DNA of 64,000 nt from Synechococcus sp. Tobar12-5m-g (lineage in GTDB: Bacteria > Cyanobacteriota > Cyanobacteriia > PCC-6307 > Cyanobiaceae). Shown one piece after another: positions 34,483 to 45,596 of this stretch. Positions within the stretch are counted from its first letter, which is position 1. Each line of letters opens with the position of its first letter. The stretch spans positions 1 to 64,000 of the forward strand of contig NZ_JAGQBB010000018.1 in the NCBI RefSeq assembly GCF_024345415.1, in the 5' to 3' direction. The position numbers were made by a program, and so were the translations under genes. The notes below the pieces were generated by a model. The model was not told the origin of the DNA. It did no database searches and saw only the letters and a program-made list of their open reading frames with translations.

Positions 34483-36111
34483 TCATGTCAATTCTCCGGC
34501 AGCCCTGTGTCTACGCCATTCTCGGAAACGACTCAAGGCAGCGCAGAGGTCATCGTGGCGAAGGGGTTTGGACAGAAAGTCATTCATTCCGGCGGCTTGA
34601 CAGTCCTGGCGATGGGAATTGAACGAATAGGCTGTGAGGGCAATCACATAAAGCCCAGAATACCCTTGGGAACGCAAGCGACGTGTCGCCGCCATTCCGT
34701 CGAGCTTGGGCATTTCGATGTCCATGAAGACCAGATCAATGTCGCCAGCCTCGATGCGATCGATGGCCGCCTGACCGTCGCCTACCAACTCCGCTTTCAG
34801 GTCCAACTTGGCCAGCATCAATTCCAGCACCCGTTGATTGACGCGGCTATCATCGGCAACTAGAATCCCGATCAAGTCACCGAATTCGCCTGTGGATTGC
34901 GCCTTGGCATCCTCGCGCTGAGGCTGAATCGTCAACCCGAAAGGTAACTTCACCGCAAAGCAGCTCCCTTCCCCAAGGATCGATTCAACAGAGATATGCC
35001 CTCCCATCAGCTTGCAGAGCCGGAAGCAGATGGCAAGGCCGAGACCGGCACTCTGTGAGGTCTGTGCTGGATTGGAGTGCCGGATGAATTCCTCAAAAAT
35101 GAAAGGCAGAACATCGGCGGGAATGCCGATCCCCGTATCGGTGACACGAAACAGTAACTCCTGTTCGCTGCCCACCGCCGGTGCCAGCTCGATCGAGAGA
35201 CAGATCGTTCCCTGATTTGTATACTTACAGGCATTTCCAAGTAAGTTGAAGAGGATTTGACGCAGTTTCAGATCATCCCCAACCAACCATCTCGGCATGT
35301 CTGGCGCGACGGAAAACTCCAGCTTGATGCTCCTGATGGCTGCTTGATGCTGAAACAGTCTCAAGCAGTCATCGAGTAAAGCATGAAGGTCGAATTTCCT
35401 GGAATTAAGCTTCAGGCGACCAGTCTCGATCTGAGAAATGTCGAGGATGTCATTGATTAAGCCAAGCAGATGCTCGCCACTGTCGTGAATGGTATCGACC
35501 ATCTCCCTCTGGTTCTCACTCAAGGGGCTATCGAGTAACAGCTCAGTCATTCCGAGAACCGCATTCAATGGGGTTCGGATCTCATGGCTCATGCTCGATA
35601 GGAATCTTGTCTTTGACTGACTGGCAGACTGGGCCACATCTCGTGCCAGCAGCAGCTCGTGGGTTCTTTCACCCACCTGTATCTCTAACTGATCACGAGC
35701 CTCGATCAACTTATCCTGAGCCTGCACGATCGCGCTCTGATCCCTGAAAGTGAAGACCAGTGAAGGCTTGTTCGGTATATTGACCGTAGCCCAGCAAACT
35801 TCGATGACCCTGCGCGGACGGGTGGGAGTCAGTTCCCATGTGACTTTTCCTGCGCCGCTTCTCGCCCAGAACAACAGACAATCCGCAGGCTCGGTGCGTC
35901 CGGCTTGGTAGCGTTGGGGTAGAAGCTTGGTCAAGGAGTTCCCCAGGCACTGTAAACGTGATCGTCCAACGAATCGATCGAAGGACGCATTGGTCCACTC
36001 CACGATCCCATCCAGATCAGTGAAGGCAAGGCCTTCCTCAACGACTCCCAGCGCCGCCTCCAGTCGCCCCAGGGTGGTTCGGAGTTGGGTGACGAGATTC
36101 AGATCCGCCAT
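34483..36111 (-). CDS. PAS-sensor hybrid histidine kinase
   Basis: A 542-aa soluble kinase without membrane segments. A PAS domain spans about residues 15-125 (GLAFTDLDGIVEWTNASF), a coiled coil 130-165 follows, then HisKA with H176 ([11 protein letters not shown]), an ATPase domain (LLGNACKYTN, DTGIGIP, AGLGLAIC) and a receiver with D464 (MDIEMPKLDG). The gene is noticeably AT-richer than the window average. It follows the PAS-only gene by 7 bases and overlaps the possible upstream start of the next kinase. Confidence 0.9.
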   Translation of the reverse strand: MADLNLVTQLRTTLGRLEAALGVVEEGLAFTDLDGIVEWTNASFDRFVGRSRLQCLGNSLTKLLPQRYQAGRTEPADCLLFWARSGAGKVTWELTPTRPRRVIEVCWATVNIPNKPSLVFTFRDQSAIVQAQDKLIEARDQLEIQVGERTHELLLARDVAQSASQSKTRFLSSMSHEIRTPLNAVLGMTELLLDSPLSENQREMVDTIHDSGEHLLGLINDILDISQIETGRLKLNSRKFDLHALLDDCLRLFQHQAAIRSIKLEFSVAPDMPRWLVGDDLKLRQILFNLLGNACKYTNQGTICLSIELAPAVGSEQELLFRVTDTGIGIPADVLPFIFEEFIRHSNPAQTSQSAGLGLAICFRLCKLMGGHISVESILGEGSCFAVKLPFGLTIQPQREDAKAQSTGEFGDLIGILVADDSRVNQRVLELMLAKLDLKAELVGDGQAAIDRIEAGDIDLVFMDIEMPKLDGMAATRRLRSQGYSGLYVIALTAYSFNSHRQDCQAAGMNDFLSKPLRHDDLCAALSRFREWRRHRAAGELT

Positions 36112-36118
36112 CCGAAGC

Positions 36119-36475
36119 TCACGGAAGCGGGCGCAGCGTCGCCGCGAAGGCCCAGCTCGCTCCCCGGCGTTCAGCCACGATGAAATGTTCTGAGTTGATC
36201 TCCCGATGATCCTTGCAGACCGTCATCAACTCCAGGGGATGGTTGAGGATCTGGGATTCTCCAATGATCTGAAAGCGAGAGAATCCCAGGTGGTGAGCAT
36301 CCTGAAAGGAGGCGGGGAGAATCATGGAAAGCGACTGGCCCCTCAGGTCTTCCAGAGTCCATCCATAGACAGACTGGAACAAGTCGTTGATCTCTTCGAT
36401 CATCCCTTCCTGATCTGCAGCGACGAAGGGCAGAGCTTGCTGACGCAACTCTTCAATTGTGACCATGGACTTCAT
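36119..36475 (-). CDS. Stand-alone PAS domain protein
   Basis: A 118-aa protein that is essentially one PAS domain: FVAADQEGMIEEINDLFQSVYGW is the PAS core entry, EDLRGQSLSMILP the helical connector, and the final strands read SEHFIVAERRGASWAFAATLR. It has no output domain, so it probably acts by binding the PAS-containing kinase encoded 7 bases downstream. The start is the first ATG in MKSMVTIEE. Confidence 0.75.
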   Translation of the reverse strand: MKSMVTIEELRQQALPFVAADQEGMIEEINDLFQSVYGWTLEDLRGQSLSMILPASFQDAHHLGFSRFQIIGESQILNHPLELMTVCKDHREINSEHFIVAERRGASWAFAATLRPLP

Positions 36476-36795
36476 CCCTGATGTCGCCAACAGATTAATC
36501 GATTGTAGCTGGGTGGTTCCACCCGCTGGCCATGGCACAAGGACCTAACCCACGATCGCGCTCCCGGGACCCTCGCCTCAGTGTCGGTTCATGCCTGCAG
36601 CGGCCGTTGGGTCCTTGCACGGCTCAGCGGGTCGATGCCCTCGGTGCCGCAGTGCATGGCCCAAGGAGTGGATCGTATCAAGAAAGCGGAACCATCCCTG
36701 ATCGCCCTTGCGTGCGGGCCGATCAGTATGGATTGCCAGATGCCACAAGCTCGCACTCAACCAATGGTACGATCAATAACGTACGAGGCGCACTA
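36476..36795. other. Intergenic region between divergent PAS and STAS genes
   Basis: A 320-base non-coding stretch from which the PAS-kinase operon (left) and the STAS gene (right) diverge, so it should hold both promoters. The last 60 bases before the STAS ATG are AT-richer and contain GGTACGATCAATAACGTACG, a loose palindrome (GTACG/CGTAC). No convincing -10/-35 pair, RNA gene or small frame is evident. Confidence 0.5.
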
Positions 36796-37128
36796 ATGAA
36801 TGATCTCTACATCCTCAGGCCTACTGGTTTCATCGATGCTCAGAATGGCAGGGACCTACGGGACAGAATCGGGTCTGTGCTCGCCGAGAAGCCAAGGGAC
36901 ATCCTGATCGATTGCCAGGATGTTGAGTTTATGGACAGCAGTGGATTCGGCGCCTTGGTCTCCGCGCTCAAACGGGTGAGAGAGCATGGCAAGCAGTTGT
37001 TCCTATGCAGCCTCAACAGCCAGCTGCGCGTCGTTCTCGAGCTCACCGGAACTGACCGGGTATTCTCTATCTTTGCGAACAGCCACGATTGCTTCACCTT
37101 TGTGTCACAACGCCAGTCCGATTCCTGA
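36796..37128 (+). CDS. STAS-domain anti-sigma-factor antagonist (SpoIIAA/RsbV-like)
   Basis: A 110-aa single STAS domain. The first strand and turn (LYILRPTGFIDAQNGRDLRDRI) and FMDSSGFGALVSALKRV are typical; S48 of DSSG aligns with the serine phosphorylated in SpoIIAA. Such proteins switch partners according to phosphorylation. The convergent gene 24 bases on encodes a receiver-controlled PP2C phosphatase, the expected activator. No sigma factor lies nearby; an RsbW-like kinase is encoded at about 52.0 kb. Confidence 0.88.
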   Translation: MNDLYILRPTGFIDAQNGRDLRDRIGSVLAEKPRDILIDCQDVEFMDSSGFGALVSALKRVREHGKQLFLCSLNSQLRVVLELTGTDRVFSIFANSHDCFTFVSQRQSDS

Positions 37129-37152
37129 ATCCCGCCCGGGCTGTGAAACGGG

Positions 37153-38325
37153 TCAGGACAGGAGGGCCAGGATCACCGAGTAGTCATCCGTGAAGGGTGC
37201 ATCTGCCGTGATGACTTGAATCCGACCCAGTAAGTGATCCAGTCCATCTGTGGCCCCCAGAAGGCCTCGGCACTCCTCCACCACATCCATGAATTCGGGC
37301 AGCGACCACATCGTTCCGCCGGGAAGGGGCACTTCGTAGAGCCCATCGCTGTAGACCAGCAAGCAGGCCCCCTCCCCCACCGGAAGGCTCTCGGTGATGT
37401 AAGTCGCCTCTTCGAACAAACCAATGCCCATTCCCTGTCCTTGAAGCCAGCGAGCGGGGAACGCGCCGCCTCTGGACCAGAGCATGGCAGGGGGATGGCC
37501 CGCGCTGGCGAAGCGCAGTGTCCTGGTTGAGGGTTGATACACCCCGTACCACAGGGTCAGGTAGCGGCCTTGGTGCTGCTCCATCTGAAAGCCGGCGTTG
37601 AGGGCCTTGAGCACAGCAGCCGGCTCACGGAGATCGACGGGCAGCGAGCGGGAACGCAGCTGGTTGTGCACCGAGATCGAAGGGAAGGCCGCCGCCAGTC
37701 CATGACCGGAGGCATCAGCGAGGTAAACCACGAAGTGATCCTCGTCGAGCCAGAAGTAGTCGAACGAATCGCCGCCCAGCTCATGGGAAGGAACGAAACA
37801 GGAATCCACAGTCACAGCACCACTGATCGCCTTCGGGAGCAACGAGCGCACATAGCTGGCCGCCTCGGCCAGCTCCTGATCCAGGCGTGCCTTCTGGCGC
37901 TGCAGCTCATCGGCCAGGTCCTTGAGGCGTTCGTTGGCCTGGTGGAGGCGAATGCCAGACCGAACGCGTGCCAGCAACTCCTCGGGATCGACCGGCTTGC
38001 TGAGGAAATCATCGGCGCCACAATCCAGCCCGGTCACGCGATCCTCCACCCGGGAGCGTGAAGTCAGCAGGATGAAATGGGCCGCCTCCAGGACCGGATC
38101 AGCCTTGACCGCCCGGCAGACCTCCAGACCATCCATGCCCTCCATCAGCCAGTCGCAGAGGATCACCGTGGGTGGGCTGAGGCGTGCCTGCTGCAGAGCG
38201 CTCTCACCCGAATCGACCACCAGGATGTGATAGCCCTGCGACTTAAGTCGGGCCTCGAGTATGCGGGAATGGATGCGGTCGTCATCCACCAGCAGGATCG
38301 TGATCTGGGCGGAACCAACGTCCAT
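37153..38325 (-). CDS. Receiver-PP2C (RsbU-like) phosphatase
   Basis: A 390-aa response regulator with a serine phosphatase output. Receiver domain residues 8-122, phospho-acceptor D58 (LCDWLMEGMDG) and the conserved lysine in LSKPVD; a coiled coil at 125-155; then a PPM/SpoIIE-type domain with the metal-binding acids in GGDSFDYFWL, LADASGHG, VYSDGLYE and FTDDYSVIL. It should dephosphorylate a STAS protein when an upstream kinase phosphorylates its receiver. The neighbouring hybrid kinases are the obvious candidates. Confidence 0.9.
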   Translation of the reverse strand: MDVGSAQITILLVDDDRIHSRILEARLKSQGYHILVVDSGESALQQARLSPPTVILCDWLMEGMDGLEVCRAVKADPVLEAAHFILLTSRSRVEDRVTGLDCGADDFLSKPVDPEELLARVRSGIRLHQANERLKDLADELQRQKARLDQELAEAASYVRSLLPKAISGAVTVDSCFVPSHELGGDSFDYFWLDEDHFVVYLADASGHGLAAAFPSISVHNQLRSRSLPVDLREPAAVLKALNAGFQMEQHQGRYLTLWYGVYQPSTRTLRFASAGHPPAMLWSRGGAFPARWLQGQGMGIGLFEEATYITESLPVGEGACLLVYSDGLYEVPLPGGTMWSLPEFMDVVEECRGLLGATDGLDHLLGRIQVITADAPFTDDYSVILALLS

Positions 38326-38364
38326 GGGAGTGAGGGAGGAGCGAATCGCGAAAGCAGCTGCGAA

Positions 38365-40965
<2,601 letters not shown>

Positions 40966-40981
40966 CAGCGCCACCCCCCAG

Positions 40982-41245
40982 TCATCCTGGACTCCTGGCT
41001 GCATTCACAGCCGCGTGGGTGATCCAGTATTCGCCGAAGGCATGCATGATCTGATCGCCCGACAGGTCGAGTTCGTCGGAAGCAGCCGCCACCAGTCGAT
41101 GGGTCACGTCATCGGAATAGGCCTGGTATGCGGAGAAGAAGTCAAGATCCTGGAGGTCAGCTCTCTCCCTGTTGCGCTGCCACGTATCTTCGCCGTGATG
41201 GTTGGTCACCATCTGATGGATTGCCCGGTCGACAAGTCCGTACAT
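40982..41245 (-). CDS. Truncated H-NOX (heme NO-binding) protein
   Basis: An 87-aa protein equal to the N-terminal half of an H-NOX domain: [48 protein letters not shown] and [13 protein letters not shown] follow the cyanobacterial H-NOX start closely. A full domain is about 180 aa. Everything after the EYW motif is missing, including the proximal heme histidine and the YxSxR heme-propionate motif; the frame ends AARSPG and stop, 16 bases before the kinase. Heme binding therefore seems impossible. It is either a decayed gene or a heme-free regulator of the HNOBA kinase. Confidence 0.8.
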   Translation of the reverse strand: MYGLVDRAIHQMVTNHHGEDTWQRNRERADLQDLDFFSAYQAYSDDVTHRLVAAASDELDLSGDQIMHAFGEYWITHAAVNAARSPG

Positions 41246-41400
41246 CATCGAAAGCTGCTTTGCCAGGAATCTAATCCCACCAGCCCATCGCCCCAGCCGG
41301 AGTCTGAGGGTCCCTGATCCTTCGACTGATCCGCAGCTTTCACCGCCAGCTTCGCCCCCTGGATCTCGTGTCAAGCACACTCAGAGTGGTGCATGCGGCC

Positions 41401-42759
41401 TCAGGGGGGCTGTGGCAGGAGTCCAGGCTCCACCATGACATCCAGCCTCGGAGACTGTTTCTCCTGCAAGGCCAACCCTAAGATAATCATTCCAGGCCAA
41501 TAAAGATAGACAAGAATCTCCAGGTTCTCACCAAATGTATAAAGGAATAGGATCACGATCATGCTGAAGCCCACGGAGCCAAGTCGGTATCTGGGATTCG
41601 AGGCACGCCACATCAGAGTAACTACTGTGGCCAGCATCGGCACCGCCAAGGCAAGAAAACCAACAATCCCCTTAACAAATAAAAGACCTGCCCAGGTGTG
41701 ATGGGAACCGATCGGCATCCATTCCACGACATGGCTCCCCCTTTCGACGACTCCGTGACCCCACATCGGTGCCTCTGTTTCCCAGCGATAAATGGCAATG
41801 CGTTTCAAGGCCATTCGTACCCGGGTGGAATCAGCGCGAGCCGATTTGAAGGACTCCCAGAAGTTGTCGAGAAATGCGATCACGCTAGGTGCAAAAAGAC
41901 CGCTTAGATAACTGATCACGCCAAGACCGATCAACACCATGGGACGGCCAAGGCTGGTTAGCAACATGGTAATGAGTGGGATCAGAAACAGAGACAACTG
42001 AGCAAGTCGCGATTTACATATAAGGCACAACAAGATAGCGCCTGCCAACCCAAAGACTTTCCATTTCTTGTCCTTCTCCTGAAGTGAAAGCATGAAGTAG
42101 ATATTTCCAACAAATCCCAGGGCCGGTGCCCAGGGCGTAAACAGCCGCCATCTCAACTGATCAGTGGTTGGATCGATTTCAAAAAGCCTCACATCGAAGA
42201 ACTCCGGTCCTGGTCCACCGATGGCCTTCAGGGGTGATACGTAAAGAATTTCAGGCAGGTGCAGATAAGGCGTGATCAACAATAATGGCGTAATCAGGAG
42301 GGTCTGGAAGCCAATGATGCAGACGGCCCGGATGATGATTTCTGGCCTGATTCGAAGGTTTCCAGCCAGGGGATACAGTGCCAGAGCAGCCCAGCCTTTA
42401 GCCCAGCCGATGCTGGATTTAACGATCATGTCAACGCCGAGATTGTAGTCAAGGTGCCCCGCCAACAGGGCAACTTCCATGGTCACCATGCCGATGATCC
42501 AGAACCAGATGACCCAGGAGATGCTGATTCTGTCTGTTTTGGGGGTGGAGGCATCCTGAGCGAGGATTTTAACCAGCAGAAGCGCAAGAAGTACCCATCC
42601 CAGGATGGAGCCAACAATGTAAAGCCCACCGATCAACCAGAGGGGGTATGTCCAGGTGATGGCCAACCAGACGATATGTTCTGGAATGTTTTCAGGACAG
42701 ATCTTGTCAGACGGTCGTTTTTCGTTCGGCGCATGGGCCGACTGCAGGGAATCGCTCAT
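41401..42759 (-). CDS. O-antigen ligase/polymerase-like membrane protein (Wzy type)
   Basis: A 452-aa protein with about eleven membrane helices and a large loop near residues 300-350 containing RIAIYRWETEAPMWGHGVVERGS and GSHHTWAGLLFVKGI, the Wzy_C pattern (GxGxxxxxH ... HN/HHTW). It should polymerise lipid-linked repeat units at the periplasmic face of the membrane. It overlaps the wzz stop (ATGA) and ends the wza-wzz-wzy operon. Its composition is less GC-rich than the chromosomal background. Confidence 0.82.
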   Translation of the reverse strand: MSDSLQSAHAPNEKRPSDKICPENIPEHIVWLAITWTYPLWLIGGLYIVGSILGWVLLALLLVKILAQDASTPKTDRISISWVIWFWIIGMVTMEVALLAGHLDYNLGVDMIVKSSIGWAKGWAALALYPLAGNLRIRPEIIIRAVCIIGFQTLLITPLLLITPYLHLPEILYVSPLKAIGGPGPEFFDVRLFEIDPTTDQLRWRLFTPWAPALGFVGNIYFMLSLQEKDKKWKVFGLAGAILLCLICKSRLAQLSLFLIPLITMLLTSLGRPMVLIGLGVISYLSGLFAPSVIAFLDNFWESFKSARADSTRVRMALKRIAIYRWETEAPMWGHGVVERGSHVVEWMPIGSHHTWAGLLFVKGIVGFLALAVPMLATVVTLMWRASNPRYRLGSVGFSMIVILFLYTFGENLEILVYLYWPGMIILGLALQEKQSPRLDVMVEPGLLPQPP

Positions 42760-44189
42760 GGAGAGATCCGGGCCGAGATCTTCTTAATCCAGGGCTTGCG
42801 AATCCACAGAATCCAGAGACCGAGGCTCGAGAATATGGAGCCGGCCACAGCGCCTGCGAGAACAAAGCTGGTTTTCGGTGCACTTGGTTTGGTGGGCAAC
42901 GTAGGTTCTACGGCCATCTGAATCAGTGGATAAGCCGAAAACAGATCACCCTGGCCCAGATCAAGCTTGGCCAGCGTTGAGGCGAAGACCGCCTGGGCGA
43001 TCTGTTCATTCCGCAACAGCGCTTCCAGTGTGGACAGCGGTTTGGCAATGCCCCTGAGACGCTTTTCCAGGCTCTTGATCTGTGTTTCGAGAGCAATGGC
43101 CTGGCCGTCAAGGGCGCGCTGGTCAGCCTGGACGTTGACGAGATTCTGCAGCAATGAATCGCGGCCAGAGTTGCTGGCCACCGTTGAAAGTGCCAGCTTG
43201 CTGATAGCAAGTAGGGGCAGATCTTTGCCAAGAATCTGCTTGCTTCTTTGCAGCAAGTTTTTTAGGGCAGAGTTCTGCTTGTTACTTTCCCTTATCACCC
43301 TTGGATTCCGTGGTCCAAACTTGCCTGTAAGCAGTCGAAGCGAACTGGTCGCTTCGCTGTAGTCTTTGAGATGCTGCTGAAAAACCTGGTCAACCTGAAG
43401 CTGAAAGGCATCAGCGGCTTGGGAAGACGAGAGCCCGAGGCTTAAGCTCAACTGGGCAAGGCGCCTAGCTGCCGACTGTTCATTAGCCAATACTTCCGCA
43501 CGTTGTCGTCGCAGTTGCTCAATGTTCCCAGAGAGATCCCTCACCTGATCAGATGAACTCAAACCTGAGCTGAATTTAAAATTCGTGACTTTCTGCTGAG
43601 CTTCCTGCAGCTTGTTCTGAACAGACATGAGGATCGACTCCGCTGGAATCTCCCGTTCCCTCATTTCCTTTTCGCGCAGTTCGTTCAGTCTCTTCTGTGC
43701 TGAACGGTAGAGGGCAATCGACTTCTGCTGAGCTTCTTCGGGCGATCGACCCGTAATTTCAAACTGCATCATTGTTGTATTATCGATCAGTTTGATTTTC
43801 GGTTTACCAAACTTGGCGGGATCCACATTGCTGAGCCTGGATGCTTCGCTGATCACCTGATCGCTCATAAAGATATATTCATAATTCGCTCGGGTGTCAT
43901 AGGTAGATCCGCTTATTCCTGCACCAGAGGAGGAGGTGGCTTGGCCGATTTCTGGTAAATTAAGATTCGTGGCCGAGCTCGTGCTTGGCAGGATCAATGC
44001 CCACTTGCTGGTGTAGATTGGCTTGGTGACAAAAAGATAAAGAATCGCAGAAGTCCAGATGAATCCATTGGCAAATAACATTAGAAGGAAATAGCGATTC
44101 GATCTCTTCTTAGAGAGGAGCCGAAGCTGATCGGGTAGGCTGGCGTATTGCTTCCGCAGCTTTGAGTAGAGAAGTTGTGGATTAGTCAC
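42756..44189 (-). CDS. Polysaccharide co-polymerase (Wzz/GumC-like)
   Basis: A 477-aa chain-length determinant. A membrane helix near residue 35-58 (FLLMLFANGFIWTSAILYLFV), a long periplasmic coiled-coil region (for example EEAQQKSIALYRSAQKRLNEL and QKVTNFKFSSG) and a C-terminal proline-rich helix (PTLPTKPSAPKTSFVLAGAVAG) give the Wzz fold. No Walker motifs or tyrosine tail follow, so it lacks a fused BY-kinase. I chose the GTG whose GTGA overlaps the wza stop; a GTG three codons earlier is possible. Confidence 0.87.
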   Translation of the reverse strand: MTNPQLLYSKLRKQYASLPDQLRLLSKKRSNRYFLLMLFANGFIWTSAILYLFVTKPIYTSKWALILPSTSSATNLNLPEIGQATSSSGAGISGSTYDTRANYEYIFMSDQVISEASRLSNVDPAKFGKPKIKLIDNTTMMQFEITGRSPEEAQQKSIALYRSAQKRLNELREKEMREREIPAESILMSVQNKLQEAQQKVTNFKFSSGLSSSDQVRDLSGNIEQLRRQRAEVLANEQSAARRLAQLSLSLGLSSSQAADAFQLQVDQVFQQHLKDYSEATSSLRLLTGKFGPRNPRVIRESNKQNSALKNLLQRSKQILGKDLPLLAISKLALSTVASNSGRDSLLQNLVNVQADQRALDGQAIALETQIKSLEKRLRGIAKPLSTLEALLRNEQIAQAVFASTLAKLDLGQGDLFSAYPLIQMAVEPTLPTKPSAPKTSFVLAGAVAGSIFSSLGLWILWIRKPWIKKISARISP

Positions 44190-45253
44190 GGATTCCACAC
44201 GTTAAGGATCAACGCGGCTGGTGTCAGCACGTCGGAAATCGACTTGATCACATCTCGAAAAGTTGTAATAATGGAGTCGTAGCAGGCGACTGCATCGTTG
44301 GGCATCAGGTAAGGATTGACACGATCATTGTTGGAGTTCATCAGCAGGTCATCGACCTTTCTCTCCAGATAGTTTGTCTTGCCTGTGCTTTCATCAGTGC
44401 GTACAAGAATCGCCTTTCGGCCCGCATTGGTGAAGCGCGTTCCTCCGGCACAGTTGGCGGCAACCACGGCCTGTGAAAATCGGTTTCCGTACGTGAATGA
44501 CGTGGCATCACGACTGATCCCTGACGGGGCATTGCCCGTGGCAGGAACAGTTAGGTTGGAAAGGAATACCTTGACTCCCGCCAAGGTGATAGGGGAGGGA
44601 CGAACAATCAGGGGGTTGACCTTTTCAGTAGCCTGTACGATGACCTGATCGCCGGCGATCAAGGCGACATCCTGCAATGGCTGTCCAGTGAAGATTCCTG
44701 TGAAGTCGTGAAAACTTTCCTTGCCACCCCTGATCAGCTTAATAGTGGAAACATCAGCTGTAGGCATTACTCCTCCGGACGACTTGAGAGCGACCGATAA
44801 AAAACGATTAGGTGGATATTGACCCGATACGGTGACTGGAGCTTCGTCGGGTCGATCTGCTGACTTTTCATTAATCAAGACTCGTCCTGGGAAAAAGACA
44901 TCTCCGGCGACAAAGACATTGATCGGTGCCCAGCTGACGACGTTGACGCTCAGTTGCAAAAATGATGGCTGGAAAAAGCCGCCATTGATCAGCATGCTTC
45001 GCAGTTCAGCGCGCAAGACATCAGGCTCCTTGCCAACCACCTCAACTGATGGAAGATAGGGAATATCGATCTTTCCATCTATATTTACATCATATGTGCC
45101 GTTGAATTCTTCGCCGTCCAGGATGGTGACCCGTATCCGGTCTCCCGGTGATAAAGGCAAGGCCTTGGCAGAGGGCGTGCAGACAACGACCTGAAGCAAT
45201 GCCAGGCTGAGGCCACCAATGATTCCCATTAGATTCCTGCCGGGATCTGCCAT
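44186..45253 (-). CDS. Polysaccharide export protein (Wza/GumB-like)
   Basis: A 355-aa periplasmic/outer-membrane protein. A signal peptide (residues 1-31, cleaved after PSAKA; no lipobox) leads into the Poly_export motif LSPGDRIRVTILDGEEFNGTYDVNIDGKIDIPYLP and SLBB-like domains (INVFVAGDVFFPGRV, ALKSSGGVMPTADVSTIKLIR, GDQVIV), quoted by segment. It should form the export channel for the exopolysaccharide. First gene of the leftward operon. The C-terminal 130 residues with two cysteines go beyond a minimal Wza and may be clade-specific. Confidence 0.87.
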   Translation of the reverse strand: MADPGRNLMGIIGGLSLALLQVVVCTPSAKALPLSPGDRIRVTILDGEEFNGTYDVNIDGKIDIPYLPSVEVVGKEPDVLRAELRSMLINGGFFQPSFLQLSVNVVSWAPINVFVAGDVFFPGRVLINEKSADRPDEAPVTVSGQYPPNRFLSVALKSSGGVMPTADVSTIKLIRGGKESFHDFTGIFTGQPLQDVALIAGDQVIVQATEKVNPLIVRPSPITLAGVKVFLSNLTVPATGNAPSGISRDATSFTYGNRFSQAVVAANCAGGTRFTNAGRKAILVRTDESTGKTNYLERKVDDLLMNSNNDRVNPYLMPNDAVACYDSIITTFRDVIKSISDVLTPAALILNVWNP

Positions 45254-45596
45254 TTTCCAGGGTTGTCTAACGTGAAACCTAATTTAGCGTAGCCCCTCAC
45301 TCCGGCAAGGATCCGTGATTCACATCTTCGTCAGAGAGAACCAGGGATCCAGCTCCTCCGCTGCAGGGCTCTCCATGGGGATTCCACAGCCCTGGGAGTC
45401 TTCCCAGAGGATGAGTCTCCAGTAATGCTCAGTTCAGTGCAGCAACATGCACAAGCTGACAGGCCTATCCTCGATAGGTTATTCTCATGGACGCATGAAC
45501 GGGTGGAAGATCTTCTTCCTTTCTGATCTCGCTCAACCATGATCTGCCAGCCTGGGGGCCATCGTTGATGCTCAGCCGAGCACTGTTCTTCCGCCC
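45254..45596. other. Divergent promoter region of the exopolysaccharide cluster
   Basis: A 343-base non-coding region between wza (left) and the first glycosyltransferase (right), likely holding both promoters. The wza side has an AT-rich stretch (CTAATTTAGCGTAG). A perfect 6-bp inverted repeat, CCTATC-ctc-GATAGG, lies at 45464-45478 and could be an operator. I see no RNA gene or convincing small frame. Confidence 0.5.

Noticed and set aside
36539-36795. Plus-strand frame extending the STAS gene upstream to 36532
   Set aside because: The upstream residues are low-complexity and unlike any domain; the STAS fold begins right at the ATG at 36796.
37234-38061. Plus-strand frames opposite the receiver-PP2C gene
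   Set aside because: The minus strand encodes all phosphatase and receiver motifs; the plus frames are shadows.
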